This document shows, piece by piece, positions 49,070 through 59,512 of a stretch of DNA of 64,000 nucleotides (its first letter is position 1; every line of letters starts with the position of its first letter). Source of the stretch: Homalodisca vitripennis (taxonomy: Eukaryota > Arthropoda > Insecta > Hemiptera > Cicadellidae). The notes beneath the pieces are model-generated. The model was not told where the DNA came from. It saw only the letters and a list, made by a program, of their open reading frames with translations, and ran no database searches. The DNA is taken from NCBI RefSeq assembly GCF_021130785.1, contig NC_060212.1, positions 149,155,001 through 149,219,000 of the forward strand. Reading direction: 5' to 3'. Made by a program: the position numbers and the translations under genes.

Positions 49070-49165
49070 TGCCATGCCAACTACAGCTGGTTGAAGGGGA
49101 CCAAATGTTATCAAACCTGGGTACAATTTGGCCCGGATTCAACCAGCTAAAGACTAGCACTGCGG
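49070..49165 (-). ncRNA. mir-133: mir-133 precursor
   Basis: miR-133 is a muscle-associated microRNA conserved across bilaterians; it acts in Argonaute complexes to repress target mRNAs. On the minus strand the 3' arm (49105 down to 49083) carries the mature miR-133 sequence, TUUGGUCCCC-type start through ACCAGCUGU. The 5' arm (49148 to 49125) reads AGCTGGTTGAATCCGGGCC and pairs with it, leaving a terminal loop of about 18 bases (49107-49124). The stem has 11 perfect pairs at its base (AGCTGGTTGAA with TTCAACCAGCT) and a small bulge near GGG/CCC, like known pre-mir-133 hairpins. Flanking TAGTTGGC after the 3' arm also resembles insect orthologues. The open frames on both strands here (48960-49320) are chance in a GC-rich island. 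miR-1, its usual genomic partner, was looked for and not found in the window. Confidence 0.95.
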
Positions 49166-49239
49166 GTGGATTCGATGTCTTTGCGGGTGGACCGTGTATC
49201 GACTCGTTCTCAGTTCTTCGAAACACACGGATACTGTCA

Positions 49240-49460
49240 CACATATCACTTTACACTCGCGCACTCTTGTCGTATAAAACATTCCCTCCGAGAATAGCTC
49301 ATGCTATTTTTAGCACGTAGGATCGTTTAGCGGCCAGCTATTTCCGATTCACTATTGTTTTCACTAGTTGATGACGCTGAATTTCACAGCCACTCACTCT
49401 GTCGTTGGTGTTTCCACGCTGAATCTCTAATTCTTTCTGTATAACAAACAAGTTTGAAAA
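49240..49460 (-). promoter_or_regulatory. GC-richer region upstream of mir-133 with a MEF2-type site
   Basis: On the minus strand CTAAAAATAG (49304-49313) is a perfect match to the MEF2 consensus, about 150 bases upstream of the hairpin. CATTCC at 49280-49285 (plus) is a TEAD/MCAT-type word. MEF2 control of muscle microRNAs is established in flies and vertebrates; its action here is inference. The stretch to 49460 stays GC-richer than background and repeats 'acgctgaat' twice. Confidence 0.45.
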
Positions 49461-50831
49461 TCTTAGAATGCGATACATTTTTTACGATTAAATAAACTTA
49501 ATTTGCTAATATTTCAAGTAAAACCTAATTATTGTTATAGTTTCACAATACATGAGACATTTTTGGGATTTTATTATTTAATTCTTATTTATTTACATAC
49601 AAAACAGTATATTATTTTCTGCTATAGTGAAATAATTATTAATTATATCTTAAATTCAGAGCCAATAGATCTTATTTTCGCAAAATATTAAAATGTTTAA
49701 GAAATGTAAAACATAATATAACCTAAATGGAATTTTTTTTTTTTGTTTTATTTCTATTGGATAAATTACTGAATGTTAGATAATATATCTTTATTAAATG
49801 CATATAAGGTTACTAATGTAGTTCTATGATATTCATAGTAGTATAATTAGTTATATTTATTAGTTTCATATAAGGATATTAATGTTATTTTATTACATTC
49901 ATATAAGGATAACAAACCATTTTCAATGCATTTATATAGGAATAATAATAATGTATTTTCAAACATATTAAAATGTGATCTGTTATAGGCTCTTACTTAT
50001 TGTCTACAATACTTTAATTACTCTACTTTCGAAACCCCACTAATATTTAGTTTTCTATAGTATTAAGTATAATATGAGTGTTTTTCTTATTGATTCAATA
50101 TTCCGACCCTGAAAATGATACTTTTAAATAAATTTCATTACATTTTACAACTGCATTCTGTCTCCGAGGGACGCAGTAAAACACGCTATAAGCTTCGACT
50201 TTAGTGTTCTCTTAACGTTTCACTTAAGTAATTAATCGTCAACTATTGCGGTCTTATGAACTTACTCAATTAAATCATATGAAATACATTATTGGAACTG
50301 ACGTCACTTCATGCAAACCCTCATTGGTTTATTTCAATGGTTAGTTGTACATATATTATAGTTCCTTTAAAACCCACTTACAAGTTGGTTTAATGTGATT
50401 ACCTCATCATGGTGTTTAGAAATCGATTGAATATATGAGTAAAAGACAGTAGCCTATATTTTTAGGAATTCAGTGCTTACAGGACGTTGCTTCTGGTCCT
50501 TTGGATTATTGATTCAAGGTTATTTTAAGCACTTTTACCACGTATCACTTTAAAATATACACTTAAGTACGTACAATTTATATTAAAATATTAGTAAGAA
50601 GTAGAAAATAATTATTTTAATATTATGGTAATACATATGTATTAGTTTAATGAAAAATATTATGCTATTAATGTAAGAATTGCGCAGATTTGTAAAGAAC
50701 AATGTTTGGATGGTTCTATGTTTTTGATACTCAAGTATACAAAATCTAGTGGACAGATTTAGAGAGTTATTGAATTGATATTGCTTGCATAATATGACGT
50801 ATACTTGTATTGCGAAATACTACCCATTATG

Positions 50832-50874
<43 letters not shown>

Positions 50875-50881
50875 TATATGC

Positions 50882-50918
<37 letters not shown>

Positions 50919-51139
50919 GCGTATTTGTATGAACGAAATATCGTGTACTGTTAATAATTACCATAGTTTTATTATGTGGCTGTTACTATAGATGGCATCA
51001 GTGAAAGAGCTTAAACCATTTATTGTATGTTGGATAATCTACTCGATATTACTTTCCAGGACGTTGTGGGACGGCATATACAAAGTAGCTGAGAGAATAA
51101 AAAGGCAGAGATCGGGCCCTATTGACACATGCGCTGTAT
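49461..51139. other. AT-rich spacer with two (TA)n tracts
   Basis: TA tracts at 50835-50870 and 50885-50915. A 66-codon frame at 50992-51192 runs into the LINE tail and has no motif. Nothing else is recognised. Confidence 0.4.
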
Positions 51140-51634
51140 ATTTTATTTATTTATTTATTCTTCCAACGGAATTACACCACTTGTACATGTAATAAGTTAA
51201 AAGGAGTATAAAAAATATTAATAGCACTAATATAATGTATACATATATAATTAAATAACAAACAGTGTTAAAATAAGTAATAAAAAACAGCGAGTTAGTA
51301 ATAAATATAAGTTAACAAATAATCAACGAAAGGGTAAAAAAAAAACAAAAACAATAATAAATAGTTAAATATAAAAACGAAGCAACAGTAATAAATGTGT
51401 AGTGTATGATAAGAATTAAATAACAACTAAGTGATAACAAAATTTGACACATGCAAAAGTAACAATAAATAACTAGCGACATGCAATAAAAGATAAATAA
51501 TCAGTAACAGCGTAAACCTAATAAATAATCAACAACATCTTAACATCTTAAATAATTTAACATTGAAATAAATATAAACTAAATCCACTACATGCATACC
51601 AGTGACGTACGTGTTTGAGTGTGTGCAGGCAGGG

Positions 51635-51655
51635 TGCGCGCGCGCGCGCGGGGGC
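51635..51655. repeat. (CG)n run
   Basis: About eight CG repeats followed by GGGG, just after the stop codon of the LINE fragment. Alternating CG favours Z-DNA and is unusual in this AT-rich window. Confidence 0.85.
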
Positions 51656-51665
51656 AGGCTACTAG

Positions 51666-51875
51666 TTAGTTGTTTACAAGGGAAGCCACTTTTCTCTTGA
51701 AAGATGCGACAGTCTCATTGAAGAAGTCAACAAGTGGAGCAGCATCACTTCCAGTTCTAAGAAGTCTAGAGAGACCGCTGTGGTAAGCGGAAAGGAACCA
51801 CGCATATGTTGAGGAAAGAAACGAACGCAATGAGCCCGTGGCCATTGCAAATGGAATCACAAAGAAATCCACCAA
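51666..51875 (-). pseudogene. Putative LINE-encoded C-terminus
   Basis: About 69 codons ending LVDFFNETVASFKRKVASL before the stop. The '..FN.TV.SFK..' ending is like the last residues of several insect LINE reverse-transcriptase ORFs. GC content is higher than the flanks, and the coding end is followed by a clear retroelement 3' UTR. No catalytic motif is present, so this is a fragment. Confidence 0.45.
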
Positions 51876-51885
51876 TCAAACATAC

Positions 51886-54686
51886 AGTGTAATTTTTATA
51901 GCATAAAATCATCGTGGGGCAGTGGCTGTGTTTAGAACTAAAGGGACATACGATATTAGTTAGGTATATGAAAATGTATATAATTTCAATCCATTTTATA
52001 AATGCTTATTTTCGTTTAAAAATCATCTAAGGGCTCCATCATACCACATTATAAATCCAGCAAAACATTATATATACTTTCGGGAAAAACATATGAACTT
52101 CGACATTATTATCCCGGCACGTTGAGGTGAAATATGTAAAATTTTACTGAAATAATTGATGATATTCCTTTAACTATCTTAAAATATGTCACAAAAAAGC
52201 GATTATTTTCATTTGTGCTTATTTAAACTTGCATGGCCACAAAATACTGCTCCTTAAATTTAGTCACATTTTCAGAAATAGGAGAGGAGATTAGAATATC
52301 TTGCAGGGACCATCACTAGATATTTTTTTTTATTTCCCACTTATTCAGCGGTATATTTCGTGCGTGCCACAGATAAACTACTAATATATCATAATTCAAC
52401 TAAAATTAATTCGTATTAAATGATCTAATTGTAGATGAAAACCCCTGGTACAAGCGCAAACACAATACATTTCATCAACAGACCTCACGGAGATGTAACT
52501 GAATAAGGCAGATAAGTGTTCTTACGAAGGCAGTACTCTCTTTATCATTACAATAGGAAAATTTAACAGAAATGCTATTACAACACTGGTAACCTGGTAC
52601 CCTCCAATTTATTGAGCTTTATCGTATTTGATATAAAATGGAATACGAGGGTGTAACTATTGGCTATACAGAAAAATTTAGAACAGAAAGAGTACGATAA
52701 ACTATGGTGGAGTGAAATTTAGTTTATAGTTTCGTAAAAACAATGTATTATTAGAATAAAAATGTACTTAATATCACACATAATTCAAGCTTTTTTTAAT
52801 TATTAAATTTTCTAATTTTTAAAAGTAAGGTGAAAGTGAAAAAAGAGGGAAAATAAATAATGTATATACGAGTTATGTAAACAAAATTTAGTTATAAGAA
52901 CATTCGTTTAATATGTATATCAGGTTGTCTGTTAAGTTTACCACCATTGGGATCTTGTAAACTTACATTGGGATTTTTTAAAAGGGGGCCTTTTAATTGT
53001 TTATAAGGGTTTTATTAATGTGTTTTTGACATTTTCCTAAACTCCTATTTTTAATATGGGGGACATTTTGATTTTTATTCGTGACTTCGAAAACTTTGTA
53101 TTTTACAATTATAGAAATCGTAATTTAAAATTAGTTTTTGAATAATTATTGACAATCCTAAACTATGTGAAATGCAAACGAACAAAAATTTTCAAATTAT
53201 GTTAAAAGTGGGTCGACAGGAAATTTATTACTACTTTCACCATAAATCAGGAATTAATTGTCTACCACCCAGTCAATAATAGTTGACAGAGTCGAGTGAC
53301 CAATAACCTGCTTACCAAATTTAAACAGAATTTTACAAAACTTTGGCTCTTTGTATCTCATATATGATTGGGAAAACATAAAGCGTTAGTCAAGATTAAA
53401 AATATCTTTAAATGACGTATTCGATGTTATCATAAATAATAAGATGTTTCTTTATAAAAATGTATATTTCTACCATTTTAGAAAATAACGGCTATATTTT
53501 GTATATAGCATGTTTCACAGCATATTTTTATACTTAGGAACTTGGATAAGTTCCACATTTAAGGTTTTCTGTCAAACGTGTAATTTATAAAATACCTAAA
53601 AATACCTATTGTAGCACAGTTATAAAACATCCCATTAGGAACAACTATAGCGTATACGACTTTTGGGATAATAAAAAACTATAGTAGAATATAAATATGT
53701 TTAATGTATGTTTTTATATCAGAAACTGCTATGGATAATAAAGTACATGTAGTGAGCTAGATTTTTTAATTTCCTTATTTATTAATTTTGAATGTGTTAA
53801 TTTATTATCACATATTACTTTTTTATATTTGGCCCATGGTACGTTTATTAAGCCACGATCAAGAAGTGGTCGTAATTTTCTCCCTAATGTCAACTTTCCA
53901 TTATAAAAATCACACAGATTCAAAATCAACAGCTTGGACCAAGATAGTTCTGGATCTTGAGAATATAAATTACATCGTTATAGAAGTTTTTCCTAGAAAG
54001 TTCAATAGCACATATTATTCCTGTGATCATTGATTACGTAGCAAATAAAATACCCACTCAGTTTTTAATCTCAGTTTTGTCAGGTTCATACGTTTATGAC
54101 CTCTAGGCGATTTCAATTTATCAGAATGTTGACCCCTACGCTCCTTTTGGTTAAACTTGATCAAAGTTGAAATTAAATACTACATTCATCCTTAAATTAA
54201 ATCCTTTACAAACGCTACGATCACTATAAGGTCAAAGCTTCCACCTTGGAAAAGGATATGAATTCCTAATCTTGGTATGGTATTCTTATCTGATAATGAT
54301 CATTACAATAAATCTGCACCTCTACGTTTTATACTGTCACATACCTAGCAGGTACTTGGTTATAAGCAGGCATTCCTGCCTGTTCAATCATATTCCATCA
54401 CACAGTTTAGGACAGATAGAATAGAAAATGAAAAAATCTTGCTTCAATTCTGAACCACAAATCTAGGTTCACAAAATGAAGTTTCGGAACTCCACTGAAT
54501 AAAGATGTTTTCAAGTATCCCTGTTATCCATATTAGTAGAGAGGTCCCTAAAACATATAACTTCCTGGTCACACTTTACACTTCTGTGAGTTACTAAGTA
54601 ACAGTTAAAATCGTAAAAAATTCATTCTGAAATTCATAAGAGCGACCATAATACAGTAACAACAATATGATACTTCTATAATACAA

Positions 54687-54688
<2 letters not shown>
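51886..54688. other. AT-rich spacer, no gene seen
   Basis: Short frames near 53729-54033 overlap on opposite strands and have no motif. Nothing is recognised. Confidence 0.4.

Positions 54689-54731
<43 letters not shown>
54689..54731. repeat. (TA)n microsatellite
   Basis: About 43 bases of TA. Confidence 0.95.
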
Positions 54732-54734
<3 letters not shown>

Positions 54735-54939
54735 TATATGAATACTTATTTGTACGCAGATCTGTAGAATCATAAAGGCTGTTCAATAGACGATGCACAT
54801 TGCTCTATAATAAATAATAATTAATTATAAAAAGGAATGCTAGTATTTTAATTATGAGCACAAAACAGCTTTAACTAAAAATTTCAGCGTTATTCCAGAA
54901 CATTAGGTTTCATTATCAGGATTGTCATATCACAAGCCA

Positions 54940-55180
54940 AGGACGTTTAATCACGGGGATAATCTTGCAGTGCAGATTGCATTGCGAGTCTGAAGAAGCC
55001 CTGGAATACCAATACCGCCCTTGTGATTAGCTCTGTGCTGAGACTAGACGGCGTACAAATGCGGAAATTATTCAAAGCTCGCGGGATTTGACTTGCAGAG
55101 AGGGTTTTGACAGTGTGCCCCCTCCCCGAGTCACAACACTGGGTCTCTCTACTTTGATAATTATCATTCCGACGGGGTGC
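54940..55180. other. GC-richer patch of unknown role
   Basis: Markedly less AT-rich than the flanks, with no long open frame. It could be a regulatory element or an unrecognised repeat. Confidence 0.25.
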
Positions 55181-55435
55181 CTTTATTAAAACATAATGCT
55201 AACTAGAATTCGCTCTAAAGCGTTCTAGATTGCACCTTAAATTGTTGATAATACTTGATCCTGTGTACACCAAACGGCGTTATTAGTCGTTTTCACTGCA
55301 TTAGATTTCCACAGATTTAAATATAATAGTTGTTAGTTATAGAACTGCTTTTGTTTTCATAGATTTTAGATCGATTATGTAATAAAAATCACATTGTCCG
55401 CATGATTGCACTCAAGACGAATTTATACACAACAT

Positions 55436-55819
55436 GGGTCTTTTTCGTTTAAGGCCCAGCACAAAAGACCCTTAGCTTGCCTATTCAAAACTCAGATCAC
55501 GCGATTCTTGCCCGCTGCGCAGCGCTTTGCGCTGCTTGCTCTTTTAGAAAAAAATTAACTCGAGCTTGCAAAGTCCAAGCCCATATCAACTCACGACTGC
55601 TTACACACACAAAACTCAGACAGAACTAACGCAGGTTTCATTACAGGCAAAAGATAAGCGGCGAGCGTGTTTATCACTGATAAGATAAGACGAGTTTATA
55701 CTAGAAGTAGTACCTGGACTACTGCCCTACGAACTAATAACACAAAAAAAACGATTAAATGCACTGTCAGTCAGGTATAGTATGTTTGTAAGGTGCTGGC
55801 CCTTAAACGAAAAAGACCC
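55436..55819. mobile_element. 384-bp MITE with 26-bp TIRs and 8-bp target duplication
   Basis: The ends are inverted repeats: left GGGTCTTTTTCGTTTAAGGC then CCAGCA, right its complement with one mismatch (26 bases). CACAACAT occurs immediately outside at 55428-55435 and at 55820-55827. The interior is non-coding, with a GC-rich hairpin-prone 'gcccgctgcgcagcgctttg'. An 8-bp duplication is used by hAT, P and Merlin superfamilies; the terminal bases do not match the Merlin-derived element at 36636 and are not typical of hAT, so the superfamily is open. Confidence 0.88.
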
Positions 55820-55827
55820 CACAACAT

Positions 55828-57727
55828 TATCAAACATGATACATACACTTTTATATAAACTCATACATACCAGATTTAGATGAAGATCTACGGTCAAATT
55901 CAACTAACAGATCAAAAGATATTTGGAGGAAAACATTCATTAATAAAATTTATAATCCAAATATTTAGCATTTCTTTAAACCAAAAATGCCGCATTGTTC
56001 CGCAGAATATCTCTAGAATAAAAGTGTTATAGACTTGAAATTTTGCACGTAACACGCGTATTACCACTAATTACCCGTTATAAATTGCATGATGTTTTTT
56101 ATAAGTATAAACATTTACAATGTAGAGTATATAAACTTCCTTCCCCACAACTGAACATCCAACATTATTAATAACAGAGTATTACGGTATGTATTAATAA
56201 TATATTTGTGGTATAGTATTACATTACATATTATTTAAATAATATTTATTATAACTTTAGCAATAGAGATAGCATGAATTGTCTTGTGGCGTTTAAATAT
56301 ATGTGAATAAGGACAGTTCGGTTGAAACATTGTCAATAAATCAGTACCATTAGATACCGCTTGTAAAAACATTATTACTTAATAAACTGTAGACGTGTAA
56401 ATATATATTAAATAACATGCACGAGAAGTTCACCGTATATTGTGATATCTATACGTTTATATGTGTATAAATATGTTAACATTACAATGATCCATGTGTA
56501 ATGGAATGAATCGTTTAGTGATTGGAATTCATAAAAACATAAGAGTACAATCACATATGACGCAAACTATGACGATAGAGAATTTATTGACAAGCGTCAG
56601 AAATTACATGAGGCCTTTTTACATACGCAATTTATTAAATGTCCTGTTTCAATTTATTCACGTTTGATTTGAAAATTACCTTTTTTCAATATCTTTCAGT
56701 AGCATAGTTAGCATAAATTCATACTTAACTCTTTTGGTTATTTGTGGTTGCATCTAGATCATGCTCATCTCATATTAAAAAAATAAATCCTATCCAACAT
56801 ATACAATAGTTAAGAAGCTTTACCTAGCTGAACGCGGTTTGAAATGGCTTAGATAATGCATTTACTGCTTTTAAAAATCTAAATATCCCTTAAATAAATT
56901 CATTGAGATACAAAATAAGGAATAGTATTCACCTATATAAGCTATGAACAGTACAGCGTTTAATACATCACAAAATAAGTAGATCAGTCAACAGTTAAGT
57001 TGAAGCAGCCGAAAGCACTGTTTGGCAATCTGGCATCGAGTGTAAGGCAACTTGCCATCAAATAACGATGTGAGCCGCTCGTGTACATAATTAACCAATT
57101 CTGTATGTAAATTTTTCTCGGATTTTATAGAATTATTCGGAACTGTACAATTTACCTAAATGGAATGTTTTCCTCCGATAATTAGTTTAACTGTAAGACA
57201 ATTTCATCATAATGTTCTTTAATCCCTGACAAGGAAATCCCTGAACACCAGGATGATATCTTAAACATATATTTAATCTTGGGATTAGAGACTTCTGCAG
57301 ACTTGGTAGCTGCAGAATTATAAGAATTCTATTCAACGGAAGTTTCTACAGAACTGACTATCCAAACAGTGGAATTCTCAATGCACTGGATGCACAAAGT
57401 AGGTGGTGCACTCACGTTTTCTTATTTATTTTATTTTAAGTCCCTCACAATTTTTCCTATCATTGGAATTATAACTTAAAGAACTTAATCTTGAAGTTTC
57501 AGCTTGTATTGTTTATCTCTTTATCGTAAATAAAACTTACTTTACAAAAATAAACAAACCAACAATAATTATACTTTTGATTTGAATTTTGAATTTTTAG
57601 AAGTCTCTGATAAGGAAAATTATAGATAAATTTAGAAAGGCCTCACAAAATTCAAATTATAGTTATCGGTTCGTTTTTCTTTAATAAATTAAGTATATTT
57701 TTCTATTACTATGCATAATTTAAATAC

Positions 57728-57728
<1 letters not shown>
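55828..57728. other. AT-rich spacer, no gene seen
   Basis: A short stretch at 56998-57048 is open and ends at a GTAAGG donor-like word, but its frame does not follow the candidate gene's exon 3. No other feature is recognised. Confidence 0.35.

Positions 57729-57781
<53 letters not shown>
57729..57781. repeat. (TA)n microsatellite
   Basis: About 53 bases of TA, directly abutting the left arm of the large palindrome. Confidence 0.95.
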
Positions 57782-57782
<1 letters not shown>

Positions 57783-57939
57783 CATCTCTCACCGAAGTAA
57801 CGCAGAGAAATGCAAATGCATATTTTGTTGCTTACCTGTATGGTCAAAGTAGTGCTATCTGTGTTTAGTTGAGTAAATATGTTCGTTCCACCCTGTAATA
57901 TTATTAAGGAATTACATTTATATTTATTTACATATACCC

Positions 57940-57971
<32 letters not shown>

Positions 57972-58138
57972 TTATTTATATGGGTATATGTAAATAAATA
58001 TAAATGTAATTCCTTAATAATATTACAGGGTGGAACGAACATATTTACTCAACTAAACACAGATAGCACTACTTTGACCATACAGGTAAGCAACAAAATA
58101 TGCATTTGCATTTCTCTGCGTTACTTCGGTGAGAGATG
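57783..58138. repeat. Perfect palindrome, 162-bp arms, 32-base spacer
   Basis: I checked every ten-base block: 57783-57944 is the exact reverse complement of 57977-58138, with no mismatch. The spacer 57945-57976 is TA repeats followed by TTTA repeats. Each arm contains an octamer-like ATGCAAAT. The 86-codon frame across it (57879-58139) is a by-product. Whether it is a real recent inverted duplication, a foldback element or an assembly artefact cannot be told from the sequence alone. Confidence 0.97.
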
Positions 58139-58659
58139 ATCAGGTCATAATGTGAAAGTTGGTGATTGGTTATTTTTGTAAATTGAATGCGTGTCTTCTG
58201 AGGAGTAAGGGTATCTTTCTTTCTCTCTCTCCCCCCCTCCCCGCCATCACCATTTATCCCTCCCCCAATATCACATTACGTAGCTTAGACTCTACGGAGA
58301 AAAGACGTGTAAATTAATTTAGTAATGTGTTTGGTGTAAGCTGTTGATATAGCGTCGCTGGATAGTAAGACGTTCTGAGATCCTGAGAAGTAATTACATT
58401 CTTAATTAATTCTGCGAAATATACATATTTATTACACACAAAGGTATCAAATAAAATGAATAGCTTTTAAGATATTTACAACATTTAAATAATGACTAAA
58501 AGTGTAAAAATAATATGTTTGAACTAAAAATAATTGTTATGGGTGCAGAGATTTACCTAACTACGTGTATTGGCAGACATAAGATGATATTCATTTCTAC
58601 GTTAAAACAATCCTTACAAATATATGTAGAATATTGCATTATTTCAGCTGTGCTGTTTA
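58139..58659. other. Spacer with a C-rich pyrimidine tract
   Basis: A pyrimidine tract at about 58215-58268 includes CCCCCCCTCCCC and CCCTCCCCC. The C-runs are too far apart for a canonical quadruplex on the other strand. No gene is seen. Confidence 0.4.
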
Positions 58660-58950
58660 TTGGTGAGCCTTAGCGAAACCTTTACTCGAGGAGCTAGGAA
58701 AAATTCATTCATGTATGTCTGTCTATTTCTCCACAAGGTATCCCTAAAACAAAGTGACCTATAAACTAAAAGTTTTGTATGGAGTTTAATTTGTGTATGT
58801 GCGTGTACATGTGTGTTTTGATTAAATTTGTATAAACAGCTATAACCAAATTTAATTTTAATAAATATTAAATCAAAAAACTACTTGCTCCATCGAGAGT
58901 CACACCGGATCTCTCACTTGCCGGGCGAGTATGCTACTATGACACTACAA
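58660..58950 (-). mobile_element. tRNA-derived SINE
   Basis: Read on the minus strand from about 58948, the head has an A-box-like TAGTAGCATACTC, an anticodon-stem-like CTCGC...GTGAG and a B-box-like GTGTGACTCTC. The body follows ('caagtagttttttgatttaa' to 'tttatacaaatttaat'), then a tail toward 58660. The B box departs from GGTTCGANTCC, so pol III activity is doubtful. The body is shared with 45541-45620. It is a SINE and not a tRNA gene because the acceptor stem does not pair. Confidence 0.65.
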
Positions 58951-59099
58951 TAGAAAATCAATGTGAATAGTCTGTTAGAAAATTATATTTCGGCGTAAAT
59001 GTGACAGTATGAAAATGTGATCATGTTGCAAGATATCTAGGGAGAGATTTCGTCTGTAGACTTAATTTCTACATAGGCATTAATAATTTCTTTGATAGT

Positions 59100-59290
59100 G
59101 GTTCTAACCGTTGAATTATACTGAGCATCATTGAAGCGTATAGTTTGTGTAATGCTTGATAGGTGCAAACACACTTTTTTGTATTTTTTTGTCTGTTTAT
59201 TCGTTTTCAGGGCATCTTGAAAATGTAATGAGCTATAGATTTAAGTTTTGCATGCAACCCCAGTGAAGCCTGTTATGATTCGTCTTATGT
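59100..59290. repeat. Diverged SINE-associated repeat
   Basis: Carries 'tttgtctgtttattcgtttt', 'gagctatagatttaagtttt' and 'gcatgcaaccccagtgaag', matching words at 25543 and around 58720-58790. The boundaries are approximate. Confidence 0.45.
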
Positions 59291-59364
59291 CTACTTTGTA
59301 ATTAATCAAGGTATTGTTTTGCAATATCTGTTAATCACTGTTAAATCTCCACATACCGCTCCAC

Positions 59365-59512
59365 AAACGCTGAATACATACATACTCAATAATTACACAT
59401 TAGCAAACGTTGAATAGTTTGTATAACTATGACTTACTCAATAATTATACATTAACAAACGCTGACTAGCTTGTAAAATATGCATATCATACTCGATAAT
59501 TATACTTTTATA
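59365..59512 (+). repeat. Three degenerate tandem units
   Basis: Units begin with 'aaacgctgaatac' at 59365, 'aaacgttgaatag' at 59405 and 'aaacgctgactag' at 59457. Each ends near 'tactcaataattaca', 'ttactcaataattatac' or 'atactcgataattatac'. Unit lengths differ. Confidence 0.75.

Larger units (their letters stand above)
51140..51885 (-). mobile_element. 5'-truncated retrotransposon 3' end
   Basis: The minus strand shows a C-terminal open frame (51875 to 51666), a long AT-rich 3' untranslated region, 'gtggtgtaattccgttgg', then 'aagaataaataaataaata' at about 51140-51165. A short coding end, a long 3' UTR and an (AATA)n tail are what a truncated non-LTR retrotransposon leaves. The clade is not identified. 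Confidence 0.6.

Noticed and set aside
48960..49320. Open frames of 94 and 100 codons on opposite strands
   Set aside because: They overlap each other and the mir-133 hairpin; they are chance frames in a GC-rich island.
56998..57048. Exon-like stretch ending at GTAAGG
   Set aside because: Its phase does not continue the candidate gene, and it has no other partner.
57879..58139. 86-codon frame
   Set aside because: Arises from the perfect palindrome and its TA spacer; low-complexity centre, no domain.
58885..58948. Possible tRNA gene (minus)
   Set aside because: The A and B boxes are degenerate, the acceptor stem does not pair and a SINE body follows.
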